Shown: piece after piece, positions 16,809-25,891 of the stretch
Layout of the letters: the number at the start of each line of letters is the position of its first letter
Numbering within the stretch: position 1 is the stretch's first letter
From: Cellulomonas sp. ES6
GTDB taxonomy: Bacteria > Actinomycetota > Actinomycetes > Actinomycetales > Cellulomonadaceae
NCBI RefSeq assembly: GCF_030053835.1
Contig: NZ_CP125655.1
Location: 2,108,001-2,172,000 of the forward strand
Direction: 5' to 3'
DNA length: 64,000 bases
Position numbers and translations under genes: made by a program
Notes under the pieces: generated by a model
The model's database searches: none
What the model saw: the letters and a program-made list of their open reading frames with translations, nothing else
What the model was told of the DNA's origin: nothing

Positions 16809-17828
16809 GTGGAGATCCCGAACCCGGTCGTGCTGCAGCGCGCCGACCCGCACGTCCTGCGTCACGACGGCCGGTACTACTTCACCGCGTCGCACCCCGC
16901 GTACGACCGGGTGGTGCTCCGCCGCGCCGACACGCTCGCGGGGCTGCAGACCGCCCCCGAGGTGACGATCTGGGAGCGCCACGCCGACGGCCCGATGTCG
17001 CACCTGATCTGGGCGCCCGAGCTGCACCGCGTGGGCGGCGCCTGGTACGTGTACCTGGCCGCGGCCCCCGACGACCGCGGCACCGCGGACGCGCCCGGCG
17101 CCGCGGAGACGTTCAACCACCGCGTGTACGTGCTGGAGAACACGGCACCGGACCCCTTCACGGGCACGTGGGTCGAGCGCGGCCAGGTGGACACCGGGTG
17201 GGAGACGTTCGCGCTCGACGCCACCACCTTCGTGCACGACGGCACGCAGTACCTGGTGTGGGCGCAGCAGGACCTCGCGGTCCGCGGGCACTCGAACCTC
17301 TACATCGCCCCGATGGCGGACCCGTGGACGCTCGCGGGACCGGCGGTCCTGCTCAGCCGGCCCGAGCACGCCTGGGAGACCGCCGGGTTCTGGGTGAACG
17401 AGGGGCCGGCCGTGCTGGTCCGGCACGGCCGGGTGTGGCTCACGTACTCCGGCGCGGCGACCGGCCCCGAGTACGCGATGGGCCTGCTGACGGCTGACGC
17501 CACCGCCGACCTGCTCGACCCGGCGTCCTGGACCAAGAGCCCCGAGCCGGTGATGGTGAGCAACCCGGCCACCGGGCAGTACGGGCCGGGCCACAACTCG
17601 TTCACCGAGACCGAGGACGGCCGGGTCGTGCTCGTCTACCACGCCCGGCCCGCCCCCGAGACGGCCGGGGACCCGCTGTGGGACCCCAACCGCCACGCCC
17701 GCGCGCAGGTGCTGCCGTTCGACGCCGACGGCCGGCCCGTGTGGGGCGTCCCGGTGCCGGACACGCGGCCCGTGCCGACGTCGACCGTCGTGCTGCGACC
17801 CGACGGCACGCCTCCCGCCGTCGCCTGA
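16809..17828 (+). CDS. Family 43 glycoside hydrolase (arabinofuranosidase/xylosidase type)
   Basis: A 339-residue predicted five-bladed beta-propeller GH43 enzyme. The blade-1 motif RADPHVLRHDGRYYFTAS carries the catalytic base Asp (about residue 13). IWAPELHRVGGAWYVYLAA is the characteristic second-blade motif, and a later GFWVNEGPAVL segment likely holds the acid Glu. GPGHNSFTETEDGR is also typical. No signal peptide, so it acts on imported arabino- or xylo-oligosaccharides. GTG 16809 is chosen because GGAGAA precedes it; an upstream reading frame would cover the operator. It is divergent from LacI and carries its operator. Confidence 0.88.
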   Translation: MEIPNPVVLQRADPHVLRHDGRYYFTASHPAYDRVVLRRADTLAGLQTAPEVTIWERHADGPMSHLIWAPELHRVGGAWYVYLAAAPDDRGTADAPGAAETFNHRVYVLENTAPDPFTGTWVERGQVDTGWETFALDATTFVHDGTQYLVWAQQDLAVRGHSNLYIAPMADPWTLAGPAVLLSRPEHAWETAGFWVNEGPAVLVRHGRVWLTYSGAATGPEYAMGLLTADATADLLDPASWTKSPEPVMVSNPATGQYGPGHNSFTETEDGRVVLVYHARPAPETAGDPLWDPNRHARAQVLPFDADGRPVWGVPVPDTRPVPTSTVVLRPDGTPPAVA

Positions 17829-17830
17829 CA

Positions 17831-17874
17831 CCGGGCCGGGGTCGGCCCCCCGCGCGTGCGGCGGGCCGGCCCGG
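17831..17874. terminator. Shared hairpin between GH43 and the surface-protein gene
   Basis: CCGGGCCGG (17831-17839) and CCGGCCCGG (17866-17874) form a 9-base perfect stem in the short gap between two converging genes. Position suggests a bidirectional terminator, although there is no T-run. Confidence 0.55.
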
Positions 17875-17879
17875 CGTCG

Positions 17880-20800
17880 TCACTCCCGTCGCAGGCGGCG
17901 GGACACCACCAGCAGGGCGCCGAGCAGCAGCGCGCCCAGCCCGCCCAGCAGCAGCCACCCGGCGTCCGAGCCGGTGCGGGCCAGCTCGCCCGCGGGCGCG
18001 GCGCTCACCGCGGAGTCGCTCGCCGGCGGCACGCCGGTGCCGTGCGGGTCGTCCGGCTGCACGACCGCCGTGTTGCCCACCGTGGCGCCGGGCGTGGTCA
18101 CGTCCGTCACCACGAGGACCGTGGCGGTCCCGCCCGCCGCGAGCGGCCCGTCGTGGCGGCAGGTGACGACCTGGCCCTCGACGGTGCAGTCGAACCCGTC
18201 ACCCGTGGCGGAGACGTACCGCAGGCCGGCCTCGAGCTCGTCGCTCACGGTGAACCCGTCCCGCACGTCCCGGGTGCCGGCGGACAGCACCGTGACCTCC
18301 CACGTGATGCGCCCGGCCACCCGGTCGGCGACCGCCTTGCGCACCGCGAGCCTGCTCTCGTCGGCCGGCACGAACCCGAAGTCCAGCGTCAGGTCCTCCT
18401 GGCCGCCGGTCAGGGCGGACGAGTCCGCGGTCCACGTCGAGGAGTCCCGCGCCCGGTCGGACCCGGCCCCCTCGAGCGTCGGCGCGTACGGCCGCAGCGC
18501 GTCCGCGGACGCCAGCCGGTCGACCGTCACCCGGTACCGCCCGGGCAGCAGGTCCGCGAACACGTACCGGCCGTCCGCGTCGGTGGTCACCGGCCGCACG
18601 GGCCGGCCGAACGCGTCCAGCACGTCCGACCCGTCCGGGCCGGTCAGCCGCAGCACGACCCCCGGGATGCCCGGCTCGCCCGGGTCCTGCACGCCGTCGC
18701 CGTCGGTGTCGACCCAGACGAGGTCCCCGACGCGGACGGTGCGCTCGACCAGGCCCGCGTCGACCGTCGGGTCGACGTAGTCGGCCGTGAGCCCGTCCGC
18801 GGGGACCACCGGACGCACGCGCGGTGCGTCGGTGCCGAGCCGCACCACCCGGGTCCAGCCGTCGGCGCCGGCGCCCGAGTCGCCCGCCCCGTCGCCCACG
18901 AGCGACCGCGTGAACACGTACCGGGCGGCGGTGGCGTCGTCGAGCACGAACCGCACCCGGTACTCCCCCGCCGGCAGCAGGTCGACGTGCCAGCGGCCGT
19001 CCGGGCCGGTGACGGTGGTCGCGACGGGCTCGTCCGACCCGGCCGGCACCACCTGGACGGTCACGCCCGGCACCCCGGGCTCGTCCGCGCCCTGCCGGCC
19101 GTCGCGGTCCCGGTCGACCCACACGAGGTCGCCGAGCGCGTACGTGCGGTCGACGGCGACGCCGGCGCGGTTGGGCTCGAGCGTCTCGTGCACCAGCCCG
19201 GACGCCGCGACGCTCGCCGTGCTGACGACCATCGTGTTCCACGCGGGCGCGTCCGCGTCGGCGGCGGCCCGGTCGTACCCGGTGGCGGACCGGGTGCGGA
19301 AGGTCACCGTGACGGTCTCCCCCGGCTGGAGGGGCTCGGCGGCGAGGTCGACGTCCACGCGCAGCCCGCGCACCGCAGCGAGGTCGTCGACCTGGTCGGC
19401 GGGCGTCCACACGTCGGCGGCGCACCCGTCGCCGGCGGGGTCCGCCGACCGCGGGTCGCCGGTGAACCGGCACGTCCGCCCGTCGAGCAGGTACGACACC
19501 GCGCTGCTGCCGGCGGCGGGGACGCCCTCGACGTGGAGGTCGCCCAGGTACTCGGGCGCCCAGACGCTGCCGCGCGGCGACCCGCTCTGCGAGCGCGACG
19601 TCCCCGTGTCACCGGGGTGCGGCAGCACGTCGACGAGCGAGATCGCGGCGGTGGGCAGGTTGCCGGTGTTGGTCACCCGCATCCGCCAGGTCTCCGTCCC
19701 GCCGGGGGCCGTCCGCACCAGGCAGGGGTTCCGGTAGAACCCGCCGTCGTCGGTGCAGGTGCCGCCGACCGTGCTCACCACGCCCGTGGGCCGCCCGCCG
19801 GGGGCGACGTCCTCCGCCACGTCCTTGACGCGCAGGTAGGTGGCCATCGCGACGACCTCCACCGTCGCGGTCGCCTCGCGCCGCAGGTCGTCCGCGGCGG
19901 TCAGCACGAACCCGTTGGTGAGCGTCGTGCCCGCGGCGACGCCCGGCCGCACGGCGAGCGGCACCGTGACGAGCACGCGCTCCCCGGGCAGCAGGCGGGT
20001 GCCGGGCGGGAAGGTGACGCGCAGCGCGGTGCCGTCGAGCGTCACCGTCGGCGTGGCGGACGCCGCGGCAGCGGTCGCCGGCGTGACCTGCACGCTCGCG
20101 GCGCCGTACGCGAGCTCGTCGTAGACGAGCAGGGCGCCCTCGGCGTCGGCCGGCAGCACGTCGGTCAGCACGGGGTCGACCAGCGGGGCCGTGCCCGTGC
20201 TGGTCGCGGTCAGCGTGAACGGGATGACCGCGCCCGGGCCGGTGGTCGTGGTGACCGGCGACTTGGTCACCGTGGCGTCCGGGGTGCCGTCGGTGACGGT
20301 GTACGGCGCGGTGACCGGGTCCAGGACCACGGGCGACGGCGTGTGCTCGCCCTGCACGGAGCCGGTGAGCACGTTCGTGACGGTGCCCGCCGGGACCTCC
20401 GCGCCGGTGCTGCGCAGCGTGCTGCGCGGCGCCAGCGTGACCAGGACCGTCGGGCCCTCGAACCCGCCCACGACGCGGTTGGCGAACCACCGGCCCTCGG
20501 GCGCGGTGAACGTGACGCGCAGGCCGGTCACGTCCGACGGGTCCACGCCGTCCGGCAGGTCGCCCGCGCCCGCGGGGAGCGCCGGGGAGGCCGCGGCGGT
20601 GCCGGGGGCCAGCTCCGACGTCACCGCCGGGGTCCACGCCCCGTCCACGCGGTACTCGACGGCGGCGGTGAAGCCGGTCCCGTCGGCGGCGGTCACGCCG
20701 GACAGCGCCTCCACGCCCACGAGGTCCACCGCGTCCCAGAACTCCGGCGTCGTGTCCTCGAGCACGTACTGCCACGGGCGGCTCACCGCCGCGTCGCTCG

Positions 20801-23753
20801 TGCGCCGCGCGCTCAGCGCGAGCCGCACGGTGCGGTCCTCGGCGGCGTACCGGGACACCGTGCCGGGGTCCACCGACTTGGCGAGCGCGCCGTCGAGCGG
20901 CTGCAGCGCCTCGGGGTACAGCACGGTGTCGGCGCGCGCGGCGTCGTCCGGCGTGCCGGGGCCGAGGTCGCCGCGCAGCGTGTTGACGACGGTCGTCCAC
21001 GCCGGGCCGTCCGCGGTCCCGAGCACCGGCGAGCCGGAGCGGGTGGTGGCCCGCAGCTCCGTGTCGGCGACCACGGTGAGCACGGCGCCGTCCGGCAGCG
21101 TGCCGTCCGCGCGCGCCTCGACCTGCGCCACGTCGGCGAGCTCGGCCCGGGTCAGCGCGGCGACCGCCGCGGCCGACGTCAGCGTCCGCAGCGGCGTGCC
21201 GTCCGCGTCGCGCAGCACGACGGTGAGGTCCCGCGTGCCCTCCGGGGCGGTGACCGCCAGGCGCGTCACGTCCACCAGGTCGAACGCGTTGGCGGGCACC
21301 TGCGGGTCCGGGTCGACCAGGCGCAGTGTCTCCACGGGGATGCCGGTGACGTTCTGCACCCGCATGGTGAGGCGGTTGGCGGGCCGGTCGCCGTCCTCGG
21401 CCGTCGCGTTGCCGACGGGGACGAGCGCCGCGGCGTCGCGCCACTGCTTGCTCGCGTCGACGCGCCGGATGTCCAGGGGCGTGCCGCCCGGTCCGGGCGT
21501 CGTGGTCGCGGTGTCGCCCGAGGTGCCGGTGAGGCCCTCGCCCACGCCGGTGCCCTCACCGGTGGTCGAGGCGGTGTTGGTCAGGGCGGTCCCCGGGGCC
21601 TGCGCCTCGGTCAGCGCCATCACGAGCGTGACGACGGGTCGGAAGCTGCCGGTGGTCGGCAGGGACGCGCCGGCGGTCAGCGGCGTGTACACGACGCGGA
21701 CCCCGTCGGCGCCCGCGGGCACCGCCAGGTCGAGCAGCGCGGAGGCGTCGGACGTCGGCCCCGCGAGCGAGGTCCACGCCCCGCCGACCCGGACCAGCAC
21801 CTCGGCCTGCGACCCGCCGGGGACCGCGACGGACCCGAGGCGGTCGAGCGCGGCGACGCCCCACAGGCTGGACCCGGCGGTGCCGTCCGCGACGTCCTCG
21901 ATCACGAGCCGCCCCACGGGCACCGTCGTGTCGGCGGAGATGCCGCCGGTCAGCCGGGCGACGACCTCCTGACCCACGGCGCCCGTGACCTGCTCGCCGC
22001 CGACCGCCTGCGTCAGCGTCTTCGCGGTCGTCGTGACGACGCGGCGCGGCACGACCGTGAGGGTCGCGGTCGCGGTGCGCTCCGCCGCGGCCGTGCCGTC
22101 GGAGGCCGAGCCGCCCACGGCCACCTGGTTCGGGAAGCCGCGGGTGGTGTCCCAGCCGGCGTCCGTGGCGACGCGCAGCGGCAGCACCGCCCGCGCGCCC
22201 GGCGGCATGGTGCCGCGGTACTCCACCTGGACGCCCGTGACGACCGCACCGGCCGGCACCTGCGGCCAGCCGACCGTGCCGGCCGAGCCACCCGCCGGGG
22301 CGGTGACCGTCGTGGTGAGCGGCAGGCCCGGGCCCGTGCCGGTGAACGTCACGTCGGCCTCGACGGCGCCCTCCGGCCAGTCGGCGCCCGCGCCGGTGCC
22401 CGTGCCGTCGGACCCGAGGCCCAGCAGCGCGAGCTTGCCGTCGGCCGTGGTCCCGAACGGGTCGGTGCCGGTGGCCGGCTCGCGCACGGTCAGGGTGGCG
22501 AGCGTGGTGTTGGAGGAGTTGGCGGCGCTCAGCGCGACGACCGCCTCCGCGCCGGCCACGACCTGCGCCTGCGCGCGGCCCTCGACGGTCTTGCCGGCGG
22601 TGACCTCGACCGTCACGGGGTTGAGCTGCACCGTCGCGGAGGCCGTGCCGGTGGCGTCGCCGGCCGCGGTCGCGACCGATCCCGCGGCCGTGTTGGGGAC
22701 CTGCGTCACGGCGTCGCGGTCCGCGGTGCCGTTCTGGCCGAGCCGGAGCGCGACCGCGCCGGAGGCCCCCGGCGGGAGGGCCTCGGCGTCGTCGCCCGTG
22801 AAGCGCAGGACGACGCCCGTGACGGCCGCGAGGTCCACCGCGCCGGTGTCGACGGGGGTGCCGGGCGCGAACGGCCCGACCGTGGTGCTGCCCGCCGCGG
22901 TCACCAGCTCGACCGTCAGGCCGGTGGCACCGTCCGGCGCCGTCCAGTCACCGAAGCCGCGCAGGTCCAGCGGGGTGCCGGGCCCGAACGCGGGCGCGGT
23001 GCCGGCGGCCGGGTCGGTCAGGGTGAGCGCCGTCGCCGCGACGGGGGACCGGTTCTCCACCCCCAGCGCGAGGGTGAGGTCCGCCCCGTCGCCGGCCACC
23101 TGGTCCGACGGGGTCCAGCGCTTGGTGACGCCGACGGCCGGGTCCACCGGGACGACGACCGTCACGGTCGCGTCGTCGGACACCGGGTCCGCGTTGGCGG
23201 CGACGGCGTCGGCGGTGTTCACCACGGACGCGCCGTCCCACGAGCGGTCGGTGCCGGCGGGCAGCGTGGTCTGCACGAGCACGGACAGGCTCTGGCCCGC
23301 GGCGATGCCCTGCGCACCGGGCCGGCCGGCGTCGGTCTCGCGGAAGGCCACGCGCACCTCGCTGCCGTCCACGGCCACGTCGGCGGACCCCGTGCGCTGC
23401 CCCTGCACCGACACGCCGTCCGGCTCGATGACGAACGGCGCGGGGACCGCGTCCGTCAGCACCGCGTCGACGCACATCGTGACGATGGACTCGCACGTGA
23501 CGTCGATCGTCCAGGTCACGCGGTCCCCGGGGCGCGCCTCGGTCGGCACGACCGACTTCACGACGCTCAGCGCCGCCCGCGGCTCCTCGGCCGCCGCCGG
23601 GGCGCCCGCCGCCGTGGCCGCCGCCGGCGCCCCGGCCACGGCGGCGACGAGCGCCAGCACGACCGTCAGCCCCAGCGCCCACCCGCGGGCCCACCCGCGC
23701 GACCACCGTCGCGCCCACCGTCCGGCGTGCCCTGCACCCTGCCTGTTCTCCAC
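17880..23753 (-). CDS. Giant sortase-anchored surface protein with DUF11 and SdrD-B-like repeats
   Basis: A 1957-residue cell-wall protein. A signal peptide with a twin-Arg-like basic start and hydrophobic core (about 20-45) is followed by many beta-rich repeat modules of the DUF11/conserved-repeat type (about 55-1500). Two SdrD-B-like domains then follow: LGDLVWVDRDRDGRQGADEP (about 1540) and VGDLVWVDTDGDGVQDPGEP (about 1675), both with calcium-binding D-x-D-x-D-G loops. A further DUF11 module precedes the C-terminal sorting signal LARTG (1924-1928), hydrophobic helix and RRLRRE tail. LAxTG signals suit class E sortases. GTG start follows GAGGGA. Divergent from a membrane-tethered ECF sigma factor, its likely regulator. 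Adhesin or S-layer-like role is inferred. Confidence 0.9.
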   Translation of the reverse strand: MENRQGAGHAGRWARRWSRGWARGWALGLTVVLALVAAVAGAPAAATAAGAPAAAEEPRAALSVVKSVVPTEARPGDRVTWTIDVTCESIVTMCVDAVLTDAVPAPFVIEPDGVSVQGQRTGSADVAVDGSEVRVAFRETDAGRPGAQGIAAGQSLSVLVQTTLPAGTDRSWDGASVVNTADAVAANADPVSDDATVTVVVPVDPAVGVTKRWTPSDQVAGDGADLTLALGVENRSPVAATALTLTDPAAGTAPAFGPGTPLDLRGFGDWTAPDGATGLTVELVTAAGSTTVGPFAPGTPVDTGAVDLAAVTGVVLRFTGDDAEALPPGASGAVALRLGQNGTADRDAVTQVPNTAAGSVATAAGDATGTASATVQLNPVTVEVTAGKTVEGRAQAQVVAGAEAVVALSAANSSNTTLATLTVREPATGTDPFGTTADGKLALLGLGSDGTGTGAGADWPEGAVEADVTFTGTGPGLPLTTTVTAPAGGSAGTVGWPQVPAGAVVTGVQVEYRGTMPPGARAVLPLRVATDAGWDTTRGFPNQVAVGGSASDGTAAAERTATATLTVVPRRVVTTTAKTLTQAVGGEQVTGAVGQEVVARLTGGISADTTVPVGRLVIEDVADGTAGSSLWGVAALDRLGSVAVPGGSQAEVLVRVGGAWTSLAGPTSDASALLDLAVPAGADGVRVVYTPLTAGASLPTTGSFRPVVTLVMALTEAQAPGTALTNTASTTGEGTGVGEGLTGTSGDTATTTPGPGGTPLDIRRVDASKQWRDAAALVPVGNATAEDGDRPANRLTMRVQNVTGIPVETLRLVDPDPQVPANAFDLVDVTRLAVTAPEGTRDLTVVLRDADGTPLRTLTSAAAVAALTRAELADVAQVEARADGTLPDGAVLTVVADTELRATTRSGSPVLGTADGPAWTTVVNTLRGDLGPGTPDDAARADTVLYPEALQPLDGALAKSVDPGTVSRYAAEDRTVRLALSARRTSDAAVSRPWQYVLEDTTPEFWDAVDLVGVEALSGVTAADGTGFTAAVEYRVDGAWTPAVTSELAPGTAAASPALPAGAGDLPDGVDPSDVTGLRVTFTAPEGRWFANRVVGGFEGPTVLVTLAPRSTLRSTGAEVPAGTVTNVLTGSVQGEHTPSPVVLDPVTAPYTVTDGTPDATVTKSPVTTTTGPGAVIPFTLTATSTGTAPLVDPVLTDVLPADAEGALLVYDELAYGAASVQVTPATAAAASATPTVTLDGTALRVTFPPGTRLLPGERVLVTVPLAVRPGVAAGTTLTNGFVLTAADDLRREATATVEVVAMATYLRVKDVAEDVAPGGRPTGVVSTVGGTCTDDGGFYRNPCLVRTAPGGTETWRMRVTNTGNLPTAAISLVDVLPHPGDTGTSRSQSGSPRGSVWAPEYLGDLHVEGVPAAGSSAVSYLLDGRTCRFTGDPRSADPAGDGCAADVWTPADQVDDLAAVRGLRVDVDLAAEPLQPGETVTVTFRTRSATGYDRAAADADAPAWNTMVVSTASVAASGLVHETLEPNRAGVAVDRTYALGDLVWVDRDRDGRQGADEPGVPGVTVQVVPAGSDEPVATTVTGPDGRWHVDLLPAGEYRVRFVLDDATAARYVFTRSLVGDGAGDSGAGADGWTRVVRLGTDAPRVRPVVPADGLTADYVDPTVDAGLVERTVRVGDLVWVDTDGDGVQDPGEPGIPGVVLRLTGPDGSDVLDAFGRPVRPVTTDADGRYVFADLLPGRYRVTVDRLASADALRPYAPTLEGAGSDRARDSSTWTADSSALTGGQEDLTLDFGFVPADESRLAVRKAVADRVAGRITWEVTVLSAGTRDVRDGFTVSDELEAGLRYVSATGDGFDCTVEGQVVTCRHDGPLAAGGTATVLVVTDVTTPGATVGNTAVVQPDDPHGTGVPPASDSAVSAAPAGELARTGSDAGWLLLGGLGALLLGALLVVSRRLRRE

Positions 23754-23849
23754 GTCAGTCCCTCGTCCGCTCGCACCTGGTCCGGGCCGGGAAGGCCCTC
23801 CTGCGGTGCAGGACTGCGGGGGGCGGTCGCTATGACGCGAGTTCGGCAG

Positions 23850-23895
23850 TCCGGTTCGTCGGATTCGTCCCTTCGGGTGAACGGGACAAACCGGA
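23850..23895. promoter_or_regulatory. Nested inverted repeat between surface protein and ECF sigma gene
   Basis: TCCGGTT (23850-23856) pairs with AACCGGA (23889-23895), and within it GTCCC (23867-23871) pairs with GGGAC (23883-23887). It lies in a relatively AT-rich 215-base divergent gap, suited to co-regulation of both genes. Factor unknown. Confidence 0.4.
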
Positions 23896-23968
23896 TACCT
23901 GCAACGTCCGGGACCTCTGGTTGGGTGGCCGGACCGCCTGAGCCCACCGGCGGTTCCCCCAGGAGGCG

Positions 23969-25804
23969 ATGGACGTCGTGCTGCCCGCGACGGAGAGGTC
24001 CGACACCGAGCTCGCGCAGCGTGTGCGCGACGGCGACCACGACGCGTACGGCGAGCTCTGGCGACGGCACGCGGACGCGGGCCGTGCGGCGGCCCGCCGG
24101 ATCACCGACCGGTTCGACCCCGACGACCTCGTGGCCGAGGCGTTCGCGCGGATCCTCGAGGCGCTCGGCGCGGGCCGCGGCCCCGACGGGGCGTTCCGGC
24201 CCTACCTGTACGCGACGATCCGCAACGTCGCCATGTCGTGGACCGCCCGCGCGGGCGCGACGACCAGCCTCGACGGGGTCGACGGGCCGGTGGACGAGCC
24301 GCCCGTCGCCCAGCGCCTCGCCGACGAGGCCCTGCTCGCCCGCGCCTACGCGTCGCTGCCGCCGGAGTGGGCCGAGGTGCTCTGGTACACCGAGCTCGAG
24401 GAGCTGACGCCGGCTGAGGTCGCACCGCTGATCGGCCTGCAGCCGAACGCCGCTGCGGCCCTGGCCTACCGCGCCCGGGAGGGGCTGCGGCGCGCCTGGC
24501 TGCAGGCCCACGTGACCCGGCTGCCCGAGCGCGCCGACTGCCGCTGGGTGGCCGAGCGCGTCGGCGACCACCACCGCGGGGCGCTGTCCCCGCGCGCCCG
24601 ACGCCGGTTCGACCGGCACCTCGAGACCTGCGACGACTGCCCGGTCCTCGTGGCCGAGGTCGGCACGGAGGCCGAGATCCTGCTCCGGGCGCGGCTGCGC
24701 GCGCTGCTCTGGCCGCTGCCCGCCCTCGCGGTCGCCCTCCCCGGCGGGCCGCTCGCCGCCGGCGCGGCAGGCACCCCCGCCCCGCGCCGGCTGCGCCCGT
24801 CACGGCGGTCGCTCGCCACCGCGGCCGCTGCCGCTGCGGCAGTGCTCGCGCTCGCCGCCGGTGCGCTCGGGCTGGCACGCCTCGGCGGCGGTGACGGACC
24901 CGCCCCGCAGGCGGCGGACGTCACGGCGCCCGAGGCGCCCGCCCCGGGCCCGCAGCCGCCCGGCCCGGCCACCCCGGTGGACGACCCGGTGCCGGACGGC
25001 GCGGAGCAGCTCCCCCCGGACGACGACGCCACGCCGCCCCGGAGCCCCGTCCGGGAGGGCGACGGGACCCGCGGCGGCACGACGGCCGCACCCGCGGGGG
25101 ACCTCCCGCCCGTCCCGGCGGCGCCGCCGGGACCCGCACCCGTGCACCCCGGCACCCCGGCCGGGCCCGGGACGCCGGTGGACCCGGAGGTGCCGGTCGA
25201 CCCCGAGGTGCCCGTCGACCCGGAGGTGCCCGTCGACCCCGAGGGCCCGGCCGCCCCGACCGTCGTCGACGTGCTCGCCGAGCCGCACTACCTGCCCGCG
25301 CTCTCCGGGACGGCGGTGCCCGGTGCGGTGGTCGAGCTCCGGACGGCCGACGGCGCCGTCCTCGGCGCCACCAGGGCCGACGAGGCGGGCGCGTGGCGGG
25401 CCGCCGTGCAGGCGGACGTGGACGCGGGCACCGCGGTCACCCTGGTGGTCGTGCAGCGGGTGGACGACCGCGAGTCCCCGGTGGCCGGCCCGTTCGGCCC
25501 GTACACCGCGGAGGCGCCGGAGCTGCTGTCGCCGGCCGACGGCGAGGTGGTCGTCCCGGTCGCGCTGGACGGCGACGGGGTGGCGGACGACCTCGAGGTG
25601 CGGTTCGGCGGCACCGCCGGGTTGCGCGTCGAGGCCGCCGTCGACGGCGTGCGCACGGGCCGGACGCACGTGCTCGCGGACGCCCCGCTGGTGCGGACCG
25701 TGCACGGGCTGACCCCGGGCGCGCACACGTTCGCCGTCCGGTACGCCGACCCCGACCGGGGGCTCGTCGGCGCCTGGGCCCGGGTCGCGTTCACGGTGCC
25801 GTGA
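23969..25804 (+). CDS. ECF sigma factor fused to anti-sigma zinc finger, membrane helix and extracellular domain
   Basis: A 611-residue single-chain sigma/anti-sigma receptor. Region 2 (about 12-90; DPDDLVAEAFARILEAL) and region 4 (about 125-180; YTELEELTPAEVAPLIGL) give the sigma factor. Next comes an H-x3-C-x2-C zinc finger (H217, C221, C224; HLETCDDC), as in anti-sigma ZAS domains. One membrane helix (about 282-305) leads to a Pro-rich extracellular stalk with four tandem VDPE[VG]P hexamers (about 405-430) and Ig-like beta domains (about 435-611). ATG follows AGGAGG. Similar C-terminally extended actinobacterial ECFs are known. Likely released or activated by an envelope signal to transcribe neighbouring surface genes. 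Confidence 0.85.
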   Translation: MDVVLPATERSDTELAQRVRDGDHDAYGELWRRHADAGRAAARRITDRFDPDDLVAEAFARILEALGAGRGPDGAFRPYLYATIRNVAMSWTARAGATTSLDGVDGPVDEPPVAQRLADEALLARAYASLPPEWAEVLWYTELEELTPAEVAPLIGLQPNAAAALAYRAREGLRRAWLQAHVTRLPERADCRWVAERVGDHHRGALSPRARRRFDRHLETCDDCPVLVAEVGTEAEILLRARLRALLWPLPALAVALPGGPLAAGAAGTPAPRRLRPSRRSLATAAAAAAAVLALAAGALGLARLGGGDGPAPQAADVTAPEAPAPGPQPPGPATPVDDPVPDGAEQLPPDDDATPPRSPVREGDGTRGGTTAAPAGDLPPVPAAPPGPAPVHPGTPAGPGTPVDPEVPVDPEVPVDPEVPVDPEGPAAPTVVDVLAEPHYLPALSGTAVPGAVVELRTADGAVLGATRADEAGAWRAAVQADVDAGTAVTLVVVQRVDDRESPVAGPFGPYTAEAPELLSPADGEVVVPVALDGDGVADDLEVRFGGTAGLRVEAAVDGVRTGRTHVLADAPLVRTVHGLTPGAHTFAVRYADPDRGLVGAWARVAFTVP

Positions 25805-25891
25805 CCGGGTGAAACGCGTGCTGGCCTGCGGGTTCCCGGCGCCCGGGACGGTACGGTCCAGGCACAGCCACCCGTGACCGAGGAGCCCCGC

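Noticed and set aside
17856..24407. Long open reading frame (about 2180 codons) on the + strand opposite the giant surface protein
   Set aside because: It is antisense to a convincing secreted protein with signal peptide, repeat domains and sorting signal; its own product is Arg/Gly/Val low complexity with no domain. GC-rich codons keep the antisense frame open.
25185..25250. Short repeats suggesting a CRISPR-like array
   Set aside because: They are the in-frame VDPEVP hexapeptide repeats of the stalk in the sigma fusion protein, without spacers.
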